A DNA stretch of 64,000 bases, from NCBI RefSeq assembly GCF_017877055.1, contig NZ_JAGIPG010000001.1:1488001-1552000 (forward strand), read 5' to 3'. Positions 40,012-47,163 of this stretch are shown one piece after another. Each line of letters begins with the position of its first letter. Positions within the stretch are counted from its first letter, which is position 1. This stretch comes from Neorhizobium galegae (lineage in GTDB: Bacteria; Pseudomonadota; Alphaproteobacteria; Rhizobiales; Rhizobiaceae). Below the pieces are notes generated by a model. The model searched no databases, was not told where the DNA came from, and saw nothing but the letters and a program-made list of their open reading frames with translations. A program made the position numbers and the translations under genes.

Positions 40012-40151
40012 AACATTTCGTTACCGTTGAACGGGAAGTTATTGAACCCGCGTTGAAAGCGGGCCTCCCCATCCCTATAACGGGCAATAGCCAGATTGCT
40101 GCCACACGGCAGGGTCGCGGCTTGGGAGCGAATACGAACAAAGAGGTTTTG

Positions 40152-41249
40152 ATGCCCTGGAGCAATCAGAATGGTGGCGGCGGCGGCCCTTGGGGCGGCG
40201 GTGGCGGTAATAATCAAGGGCCCTGGGGACAGGGACCGAACCGCCCGCGCGGCGGCGGGGGCAGCGGTGGTCCACCGGACCTCGAAGACATCATAAGGCG
40301 CAGTCAGGACCGGCTGCGCAGCGTGATGCCCGGCAGCTTCAACGGCGGCGCCTTCGCGATCGTGGTCATCGTGATCATTGCCTTCCTCGCCTTCCAGTCC
40401 GTCTACACGGTCCAGCCGGACGAGCGCGGTGTCGAACTGCGCTTCGGCCGCCCGAAGGACGAAATCTCCATGCCTGGCCTGCATTTCCATTTCTGGCCGT
40501 TCGAATCCGTCGAGATCGTCAAGGTCACCGAACAGCAGCAGAATATCGGCGCGGCCCGGGGCTCAAGCTCCAATGCCGGCTGGATGCTGACCGGCGACCA
40601 GAACATCGTCAACGTTCAGTTCTCCGTTCTGTTTACCGTGACCGATCCCAAGGCCTATCTCTTCAACCTGGAAGGTCCGGCCTCGACGCTGCAGCAGGTT
40701 TCCGAAAGTGCCATGCGCGAAGTCGTCGGCCGTCGTCCGGCGCAGGACATTTTCCGCGACAACCGAGAAGGCATCTCGACCGAAGTGCGCAACATCATCC
40801 AGGGCACGATGGATACCTACGGCTCCGGCCTTTCCATCAATGCCGTACCGATCGAGGATGCGGCACCGCCCCGCGAAGTGGCCGACGCCTTCGAAGAAGT
40901 GCAGCGTGCCGAGCAGGACGAGGACCGTTTCGTCGAAGAGGCGAACCAGTACGCCAACCAGAAGCTCGGCCAGGCCCGCGGCCAGGCAGCCCAGGTCCGC
41001 GAAGAGGCATCCGCCTACAAGGACCGGGTCGTCAACGAAGCGCAGGGCGAGGCCCAACGCTTCGTCTCGATCTACAACGAATATGCCAATGCGCCTGAAG
41101 TGACGCGCCGGCGGATCTTCCTCGAAACCATGGAAACGGTCCTGAAGAACTCCCGCAAGGTCATTCTGGACAACAAGGACGGCGTCGTCCCCTATCTGCC
41201 GCTCAACGAGATGATCAAGCCGCAGACGAACCAGGGAGCCAACCGATGA
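40152..41249 (+). CDS. hflK: FtsH modulator HflK
   Basis: 365 residues from the ATG at 40152. The first 50 residues are Gly/Asn/Pro-rich (PWSNQNGGGGGPWGGGGG and similar), then one membrane helix (about 65-82), then an SPFH/band-7 domain beginning VQPDERGVELRFG and a long coiled coil. HflK and HflC form a periplasm-facing cage that controls the FtsH protease. The stop overlaps the hflC start by 4 nt. Downstream degP continues the membrane-quality-control theme. Confidence 0.95.
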   Translation: MPWSNQNGGGGGPWGGGGGNNQGPWGQGPNRPRGGGGSGGPPDLEDIIRRSQDRLRSVMPGSFNGGAFAIVVIVIIAFLAFQSVYTVQPDERGVELRFGRPKDEISMPGLHFHFWPFESVEIVKVTEQQQNIGAARGSSSNAGWMLTGDQNIVNVQFSVLFTVTDPKAYLFNLEGPASTLQQVSESAMREVVGRRPAQDIFRDNREGISTEVRNIIQGTMDTYGSGLSINAVPIEDAAPPREVADAFEEVQRAEQDEDRFVEEANQYANQKLGQARGQAAQVREEASAYKDRVVNEAQGEAQRFVSIYNEYANAPEVTRRRIFLETMETVLKNSRKVILDNKDGVVPYLPLNEMIKPQTNQGANR

Positions 41250-42178
41250 ACTCCAATCGACTCCCCGCAATTCTGATCGGCCTCGCCGTTCTCCTCGTGC
41301 TCATCTACTCGTCGGTCTTCGTGGTCAACGAGCGCGAACAGGCAATCGTCGTCCGCTTCGGCGAAATCCAGGACGTCAAGCGCGAGCCGGGCATCTATTT
41401 CAAGCTGCCGTTTGCCTTCATGGATGCCGATCGTGTCCAGTATGTCGAGGACCGGGCTTTGCGCTTCGATCTCGACAATATCCGCGTCCAGGTGCGCGGT
41501 GGCGCGTTTTATGAAGTCGATGCTTTCGTTGTCTATTCGATCACCGATCCGCGCCTCTTCCGGGAAACTGTCTCGGGCGACCGCGACTCTGCCGAATCGC
41601 GGCTTCGCACCCGCCTCGATGCGGCGTTGCGCCGTGTCTATGGTCTGCGCAATTTCGATGCGGCGCTCTCCAACGAGCGTTCTTCGATGATGCAGGAGGT
41701 TCGTACAGACCTCACCGCTGCTGCGGAAACACTCGGGCTCGCGATCCGCGACGTTCGTATCCGCCGCACCGACCTCACTCAGGAAGTCTCGCAGCAGACC
41801 TTCCAGCGCATGAAGGCCGAGCGTCTTGCGGAAGCCGAGCTGATCCGCGCCCGTGGTAACGAGCAGGGCCAGCGCCGCCGCGCCATCGCTGACCGTCAGG
41901 TGGTCGAACTGGTCTCCGAAGCGCAACGGGATTCGGAAATCCTGCGTGGTCGGGGCGATGCCGAACGCAACAAGATCTTCGGCGAAGCCTTCCAGCGCGA
42001 TCCGGCCTTCTTCGAGTTCTACCGCACCATGCGGGCTTACGTGGCGTCACTTGCCGACAACAGCACGACACTGGTGCTGTCGCCGGATTCGGAATTCTTC
42101 CGGTTCTTCAACTCGTCCGCAGGTCAGGCACTTGCGCCGGTGCAGCCTCCGGCACCGCCTGCTGCGCCGGCGAAGTGA
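41246..42178 (+). CDS. hflC: FtsH modulator HflC
   Basis: 310 residues. A membrane helix at about 8-27 precedes the SPFH domain (NEREQAIVVRFGEIQ) and a helical region with RARGNEQGQRRRAIADRQ. The C-terminal tail is Ala/Pro-rich. Partner of HflK in the HflKC-FtsH complex. A clean intrinsic terminator follows 12 nt after the stop. Confidence 0.95.
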   Translation: MNSNRLPAILIGLAVLLVLIYSSVFVVNEREQAIVVRFGEIQDVKREPGIYFKLPFAFMDADRVQYVEDRALRFDLDNIRVQVRGGAFYEVDAFVVYSITDPRLFRETVSGDRDSAESRLRTRLDAALRRVYGLRNFDAALSNERSSMMQEVRTDLTAAAETLGLAIRDVRIRRTDLTQEVSQQTFQRMKAERLAEAELIRARGNEQGQRRRAIADRQVVELVSEAQRDSEILRGRGDAERNKIFGEAFQRDPAFFEFYRTMRAYVASLADNSTTLVLSPDSEFFRFFNSSAGQALAPVQPPAPPAAPAK

Positions 42179-42190
42179 CCCGACAAGCTT

Positions 42191-42213
42191 GGGGCGGCGC
42201 AAGCCGCCCCTTT
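42191..42213 (+). terminator. Intrinsic terminator after hflC
   Basis: Perfect 8-bp stem GGGGCGGC (42191-42198) / GCCGCCCC (42203-42210) with a GCAA tetraloop, followed by TTT. It closes the thyA-folA/hflKC unit before degP. Confidence 0.75.
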
Positions 42214-42396
42214 CATGACAAGGCCATCCACAGGCGTGACGGGTAAGGGCGCAATCCTCACGAAAAGGTAATTTCCACAGTCGTCATTCCGCCTTATGCT
42301 CTGCCGAAACTCCGCCCGATTCAAAGGTTCCTATAGCCTGCCCGGGTAGAGACCGCTCTTCCGGGGTTGCGGACAATCCAACAGCGAGGATGCCAG

Positions 42397-44043
42397 ATGG
42401 CCCATTCGGTTCGATCGACCTTCAAGCGCACCGTCACGCTTGCGGCAACTTTTGCCCTGCTGGCGGCTCCCTTGCAGGCGATTGCCCAGACGCCGGTTCC
42501 TGCCGCTCCAGGGCAGAATGCCAATCCGCCGGCCGCCGGTTCTCCGGGCCTCATGCTGCCGGCTCCGCCGACACCGTCTCCGAGCATCAATCCGCCCCCG
42601 GCTCCGGGGCCGATGGCAGGCGGCGGACCGGGTTCGATCGCCGATCTCGCCGAGGGCCTGCTCGATGCCGTCGTCAACATCTCCACCTCCCAGAGCGTCA
42701 AGGACCAGGGTGCCGGCCCGCAACCACAGATCCAGGAAGGCTCGCCGTTCCAGGAGTTTTTCGAGGATTTCTTCGACGGCCAGGGCAACCAGAACGGCAA
42801 TCAGAAGGTTTCCTCGCTCGGCTCGGGCTTCGTTATCGATCCCTCCGGTTACGTGGTCACCAACAACCATGTCATCGAAGGCGCCGACGACATCGAGGTG
42901 ATCTTTCCAAACGGCACCAAGCTCAAGGCCAGGCTGGTCGGCACCGACACCAAGACCGACCTGTCGGTCCTGAAGGTCGAGCCCAAGGCGCCACTGAAGG
43001 CGGTTCGCTTCGGCGATTCCCGCCGCATGCGGATCGGCGACTGGGTGATGGCGATCGGCAATCCGTTCGGTCTCGGCGGGTCTGTCACGTTGGGTATTAT
43101 CTCGGCCCGCGGCCGCAACATCAATGCCGGCCCCTATGACAACTTCATCCAGACGGATGCGGCGATCAACAAGGGCAATTCCGGCGGCCCGTTGTTCAAC
43201 ATGCGCGGCGAGGTGATCGGCATCAATACCGCGATCATTTCACCATCCGGCGGTTCGATCGGCATCGGTTTCGCCGTACCGACGGAACTCGCCGAAAACG
43301 TCGTGCACCAGTTGACCGAATTCGGCGAAACGCGCCGCGGCTGGCTCGGCGTGCGCATCCAGCCGGTCACCGACGACGTGGCGGCAAGCCTCGGCCTCGA
43401 CCGGGCGCGCGGCGCGCTGGTGTCGGGCGTCGTCAATGGCGGGCCGATCAAGAACGGCGAGATCAAGGCTGGCGACGTGATCCTCACCTTCGACGGCCAG
43501 TCCGTCAACGAGATGCGCGACCTGCCGCGCATCGTCGCGGAAAGCCCGGTCAACAAGGAAGTCGACGTGGTGATCCTGCGCGACGGCAAGCAGCAGACCG
43601 TCAAGGTGACGCTCGGCCGCCTGGAAGATAGCGCCGAGCCGGACGAGGAAGACGACCAGCCGGCCCTGCCGGAAGGCCAGGGCGAGAACAAGGCGCCGGA
43701 CAATAAGGCGCCCGGCGACCAGAAGGGCGAGCTCAGCCAGGACCCGGCCGCCGCCTTCGGCATGACGCTCGCGGTGCTCGACGAGGACCGCCGCAAGAGT
43801 TTCAGCATTGTCGAAAGCGTCGAGGGCGTACTGATCACGGCCGTCGCGCCGAACTCGCCAGCCGCCCAGAAGGGGCTGAAGGTCGGCGAGGTCGTGGTCG
43901 AAGTGGCACAGGATTTCGTGGAGAACCCGGCGGACGTCGTCAAGCGGATTGCGGTCCTGAAGTCCGAGGGCCGCCGCAACGCGCATGTAATGGTCTCGGA
44001 TCCTTCCGGAAACCTGCGCTTCGTGGCGCTCCCGCTGGAGTAA
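42397..44043 (+). CDS. degP: Do-family periplasmic serine protease (DegP/HtrA)
   Basis: 548 residues from the ATG at 42397, seven nt after GAGGA. Signal peptide about 1-31 (PLQAIAQ), then a Pro/Ala-rich linker. Catalytic triad: His in TNNHVIEG, Asp in TKTDLSVLK, Ser in GNSGGPL. Two PDZ domains follow (about 305-395 and 455-540), separated by an acidic, Lys/Pro-rich insert. It degrades misfolded periplasmic proteins. It sits 218 nt after hflC, a position conserved in rhizobial chromosomes. Confidence 0.95.
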   Translation: MAHSVRSTFKRTVTLAATFALLAAPLQAIAQTPVPAAPGQNANPPAAGSPGLMLPAPPTPSPSINPPPAPGPMAGGGPGSIADLAEGLLDAVVNISTSQSVKDQGAGPQPQIQEGSPFQEFFEDFFDGQGNQNGNQKVSSLGSGFVIDPSGYVVTNNHVIEGADDIEVIFPNGTKLKARLVGTDTKTDLSVLKVEPKAPLKAVRFGDSRRMRIGDWVMAIGNPFGLGGSVTLGIISARGRNINAGPYDNFIQTDAAINKGNSGGPLFNMRGEVIGINTAIISPSGGSIGIGFAVPTELAENVVHQLTEFGETRRGWLGVRIQPVTDDVAASLGLDRARGALVSGVVNGGPIKNGEIKAGDVILTFDGQSVNEMRDLPRIVAESPVNKEVDVVILRDGKQQTVKVTLGRLEDSAEPDEEDDQPALPEGQGENKAPDNKAPGDQKGELSQDPAAAFGMTLAVLDEDRRKSFSIVESVEGVLITAVAPNSPAAQKGLKVGEVVVEVAQDFVENPADVVKRIAVLKSEGRRNAHVMVSDPSGNLRFVALPLE

Positions 44044-44061
44044 GCCTGTGGCGCGAGCCGG

Positions 44062-44664
44062 TCAGCGGGCGCGTCCCGCGTCCGCTCGCTGGCGCAGCCA
44101 TTCGTCGCGCGTTATCGCATAGACCACATGCGGTTTCAGATGCGGGTGCGTGTCCGGCACCCGCGGATGGTCGAAATCCATGCCGGTGATGCGGTGCAGG
44201 CCGAGCCGCTTCATCACCGCGGTCGATCGCTTGTTTTCGCCAACCGCGAAGGAGACCACCGCGTCGAGATGCTTTTCGCCGAAGGCGAAGTCGAGAAGGG
44301 CGCGGGCGGCTTCGGTGACATAGCCATTGCCCCAGAAGCGGGTCGCCAGACGCCAGCCTATCTCCACGGTCTCGACCGGAAAGACATCCGGCATGTTGGC
44401 GAGCGACAGGCCGCAAAAACCCATGGGCTCCCGGGTTTCCTTTAGTTCCAGTGCGTAGAAGCCAAGCCCGGTCTCGGTGATCGCGTCGTTGAGCTTTGCG
44501 AGGAAGGCATCGGCCTCTTCGTAGGTGCGTCGGAACGGAAAGAACTCCATCACCTTTGGATCGGAATTGATCTCGCGAAAGAGATCGCGATCGCTGTCGA
44601 TCCAGCTTCTGAGGCGCAGGCGTTCGGTTTCGAGGATGATCATGGGATGGCGCGTCAGAGACAT
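44062..44664 (-). CDS. GNAT family N-acetyltransferase (RimJ/RimL type)
   Basis: 200 residues from the ATG at 44664; an internal ATG at 44643 (MIILETERLRLR) is equally possible. RimJ/RimL-like pattern: ETERLRLRSW at the start, MGFCGLSL in beta 4, EIGWRLATRFWGNGYVTEAA covering the acetyl-CoA-binding loop, and NKRSTAVMKRLGL near the end. The substrate could be a protein N-terminus or a small amine. It begins 4 nt after the antitoxin stop and may be a third cistron of that operon. Confidence 0.86.
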   Translation of the reverse strand: MSLTRHPMIILETERLRLRSWIDSDRDLFREINSDPKVMEFFPFRRTYEEADAFLAKLNDAITETGLGFYALELKETREPMGFCGLSLANMPDVFPVETVEIGWRLATRFWGNGYVTEAARALLDFAFGEKHLDAVVSFAVGENKRSTAVMKRLGLHRITGMDFDHPRVPDTHPHLKPHVVYAITRDEWLRQRADAGRAR

Positions 44665-44668
44665 TGTC

Positions 44669-44980
44669 TTAAGACGCTTGCGAAGAGGATTTCGGTTTTT
44701 CGAAGCGGATGCGGAGTTTCGTGCCGGTTGCGTCGGCAAAACGCTGAAGGGTTCTGGTCGATGGCATGGAACGACCGCTTTCCAGCCGCGCGATTGCCGC
44801 CTGCGTCGTGCCCATTGCCTTGGCGACGTCTTCCTGCGTCATGGAGGCTTGGGCGCGTGCCTTGATCAAGGCTTCCGCCAGGGCGAATTCTTCTTCCAGG
44901 GCATCATAGGCCGCGACGAATTCGGGGTCCTTGAACCATTCGTTGGCGGCTTCGCTTACCAGAAGGCTCTTCTTGGTCAT
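44669..44980 (-). CDS. XRE-type antitoxin (HigA-like)
   Basis: 103 residues. A helical N-terminal part (SEAANEWFKDPEFVAAYDALEEE, about 9-35) precedes a lambda-repressor-type HTH at about 46-95 (MTQEDVAKAMGTTQAAIARLE). This matches the antitoxins paired with DUF891/Gp49-like toxins. Its ATG overlaps the toxin stop (ATGA at 44980-44977). Because the toxin gene is frameshifted, this appears to be an orphaned antitoxin, possibly kept as a repressor. Confidence 0.86.
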   Translation of the reverse strand: MTKKSLLVSEAANEWFKDPEFVAAYDALEEEFALAEALIKARAQASMTQEDVAKAMGTTQAAIARLESGRSMPSTRTLQRFADATGTKLRIRFEKPKSSSQAS

Positions 44981-45283
44981 CTCACATCCTTTGCCCGTCT
45001 CAACGCAATCTCGATGTCGCGTCTGGGCGTTTTCTGGGTCTTCTTCTGGAAGACATGCAAAACCACGATCCGGTGGTCTGAAGCCGTTACGTAAGCTGCT
45101 CTGGCGATTCCATCGCGACCGCGCATTCGCATTTCCCAGATCGGCCCTCGAGGTGCCTCATATAGGGTTCGTGTACCTTGGCAGGTCCTTCTCGATCAGC
45201 CTCACGATGCGGAGAAAGCTGGCAACAATATCGGTGGGAAACGCCTCGAGTTCGATCCTGACCCGATCATTCAGAAATTCCAT
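44977..45283 (-). pseudogene. Frameshifted RelE/Gp49-like toxin (DUF891)
   Basis: Reading three frames restores a full DUF891 toxin: MEFLNDRVRIELEAF... to LIEKDLP, then KVHEPYMRHLEG, then PIWEMRMRGRDGIARAAYV...VFQKKTQKTPRRDIEIA ending KDVR. Two single-base losses are needed, one in the CCAAGG near 45178 (AAA to AA) and one in GAGGGCC near 45146 (GGGG to GGG). Both are in short homopolymers, so sequencing error must be considered. A promoter (TTGAAA, 16 bp, TATACT at 45303-45298) puts +1 near 45291, which favours the ATG at 45283 over 45295. It is followed by its antitoxin. Confidence 0.82.
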
Positions 45284-45297
45284 CTTCCAATGCATTG

Positions 45298-45325
45298 AGT
45301 ATACCATTTTTGCAATGATTTTCAA
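45298..45325 (-). promoter_or_regulatory. Promoter of the toxin-antitoxin operon
   Basis: On the minus strand TTGAAA (45325-45320), a 16-bp spacer and TATACT (45303-45298). Predicted start near 45291, eight nt before the toxin ATG at 45283, with GGAAG as ribosome-binding site. Confidence 0.55.
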
Positions 45326-45333
45326 CGCGAACG

Positions 45334-45365
45334 ATGCGATTGAAATTTCAATCCGTCAATCGCAT
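45334..45365 (-). promoter_or_regulatory. Nested palindromes upstream of the toxin-antitoxin promoter
   Basis: A perfect 16-bp palindrome GATTGAAATTTCAATC (45338-45353) lies inside a larger inverted repeat, ATGCGATTGA (45334-45343) / TCAATCGCAT (45356-45365). It is just upstream of the -35 element, the usual place for an antitoxin operator. It is also 10 nt after the serB stop, but lacks a T-run, so a terminator role is less likely. Confidence 0.5.
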
Positions 45366-45374
45366 GGGTTGTAT

Positions 45375-46265
45375 CTAGCCCACAACAAAATCCGTCTTGC
45401 GATAGCCCTGGATATAGAGGAGGGCGGTCAGGTCGCCGTGGTCGATGCGCATCCTGGCCTGGGCGGCAACGGTGGGCTTGGCGTGCAGCGCGACGCCGGA
45501 GCCGGCGATGCCGAGCATGCCGAGATCGTTGGCGCCGTCGCCGACGGCGATCGTGTCTTCCGGGGAGATGCCGAGCTTTGCCGCGATGGCAAGGAGCGCA
45601 TCCACCTTGGCCTGTTTGCCAAGGATGGGTTCGGCGACCTCGCCGGTCAGGATGCCATCGTTTTCGAGGAGGATATTGGCGCGATTCTCGTCGAAGCCGA
45701 GGGTCGCGGCGATGCGGCTGGTGAAGACCGTGAAGCCGCCCGACACGAGGGCGGCATAATGGCCTCTGGCCTTCATGGTGGCGATCAGTTCCGGCCCACC
45801 TGACGTGAGCGTGATGCGCTTGGCGATGACGTCGTCGACGACCGTGATCGGCAGGCCCTTCAGAAGTGCAACGCGTTCGCGAAGGGCGGGTTCGAAGGCG
45901 ATTTCGCCGTTCATTGCGCGGGCGGTGATCGTCGCGACCTTGTCCTTCAAGCCGACGACATCGGCAAGCTCATCGATGCATTCCTGGCCGATCATGGTCG
46001 AATCCATGTCGGCGATCAGGAATTTCTTGCGACGCGTATCCGCGTCCTGGATGACGAGATCGATCGGGGCGCTGCCGATGACGGCCCTCAGATCGGCCTC
46101 GGCCACCTCGATATCCGAACCGTCGCGAAGGGCGATATCGCAGGCGATCCCGTCCGCCAGCCAGTAAAGGCCCGAGGCTTTCACCGCCTCCGCCGCTTGT
46201 TCTCCGAGCCTTGCATTGAGAACGGGGTTTGACGGATGGGCAATGAGCGTGGCAACGAAAGCCAT
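45375..46265 (-). CDS. serB: Phosphoserine phosphatase SerB
   Basis: 296 residues from the ATG at 46265; a much longer open frame upstream is antisense to miaA and spurious. HAD phosphatase motifs: DMDSTMIGQECIDELAD (motif I, nucleophile DxDST), SGGFTVF (motif II) and VGDGANDLGML (motif III). The N-terminal 75 residues form the regulatory/dimerisation domain. Last step of serine synthesis. Its start codon abuts that of divergent miaA with no base between. Confidence 0.95.
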   Translation of the reverse strand: MAFVATLIAHPSNPVLNARLGEQAAEAVKASGLYWLADGIACDIALRDGSDIEVAEADLRAVIGSAPIDLVIQDADTRRKKFLIADMDSTMIGQECIDELADVVGLKDKVATITARAMNGEIAFEPALRERVALLKGLPITVVDDVIAKRITLTSGGPELIATMKARGHYAALVSGGFTVFTSRIAATLGFDENRANILLENDGILTGEVAEPILGKQAKVDALLAIAAKLGISPEDTIAVGDGANDLGMLGIAGSGVALHAKPTVAAQARMRIDHGDLTALLYIQGYRKTDFVVG

Positions 46266-47156
46266 ATGAGCGACCTTATCGACAATTTTGATGCGATCCT
46301 GATAACCGGGCCGACGGCCAGCGGCAAGTCGGCGCTTGCACTGCGCTTGGCGCGCGAGACAAACGGCGTGGTGATCAACGCCGACAGCATGCAGGTCTAC
46401 GACACGCTGCGGGTTCTCACGGCGCGGCCGGCAGAGGACGAAATGGAGGGTGTGCCGCATCTGCTCTACGGCCATGTGCCGGCGACGAGGGCTTATTCCA
46501 CCGGCGAGTGGCTGCGGGACGTGACGGCGCTTCTGCCTGACCTGAAGCGCGAGGGGCGGCTGCCGGTCTTCGTCGGCGGCACGGGGCTTTATTTCAAGGC
46601 CCTGACCGGCGGCCTGTCCGATATGCCGGAAATCTCGCAGGATATCCGCTGCGAGATTCGCCTGCGTCTGAAGGAGGAAGGACCGGAGGCGCTGCATGCG
46701 GAGCTTCTGGTGAGGGATGCACCGGTGGCCGCGAGTCTCGAGCCGAAGGACGGGCAGCGGATCGTCAGGGCGCTGGAGGTTCTGGCGGAGACCGGCCGCT
46801 CGATCGCCGAATTCCAGGGCAGGCAGGGGCCGATGGTGATCGATCCTTCGCGCGCAAGGAAGCTCGTCGTGCTGCCGGACCGAAAGATCCTGCACGAGCG
46901 CATCGACCGCCGTTTCGAGACAATGCTTGAGACCGGGGCCGTGGATGAGGTGAGGGCGCTGCTGGCGCTCGGTCCTTCACCCGACCTGCCCGCCATGAAG
47001 GCGATCGGCGTTGTGCAGGTCGCGGAGATGCTGGAAGGCCGGATGAACCGGGAAGAGGTTATCGAACGCGGATCTGCACTGACGCGGCAATATGCCAAGC
47101 GCCAGATGACATGGTTTCGCAACCAGATGGACGAAAGCTGGGAGCGGCTAGCCTGA
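46266..47156 (+). CDS. miaA: tRNA dimethylallyltransferase MiaA
   Basis: 296 residues from the ATG at 46266; an in-frame start at 46236 would overlap serB by 30 nt. P-loop LITGPTASGKSALALRLA, then NADSMQVYDTL, and a C-terminal region with RQYAKRQMTWFRNQ that contacts tRNA. It adds the dimethylallyl group to A37 of tRNAs reading UNN codons. No hfq follows, unlike in enterobacteria. Confidence 0.95.
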   Translation: MSDLIDNFDAILITGPTASGKSALALRLARETNGVVINADSMQVYDTLRVLTARPAEDEMEGVPHLLYGHVPATRAYSTGEWLRDVTALLPDLKREGRLPVFVGGTGLYFKALTGGLSDMPEISQDIRCEIRLRLKEEGPEALHAELLVRDAPVAASLEPKDGQRIVRALEVLAETGRSIAEFQGRQGPMVIDPSRARKLVVLPDRKILHERIDRRFETMLETGAVDEVRALLALGPSPDLPAMKAIGVVQVAEMLEGRMNREEVIERGSALTRQYAKRQMTWFRNQMDESWERLA

Positions 47157-47163
47157 GGCCAGC

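Noticed and set aside
46266..46895. Upstream extension of the SerB frame to 506 codons
   Set aside because: It runs antisense through miaA; SerB begins at 46265 with its normal N-terminus.
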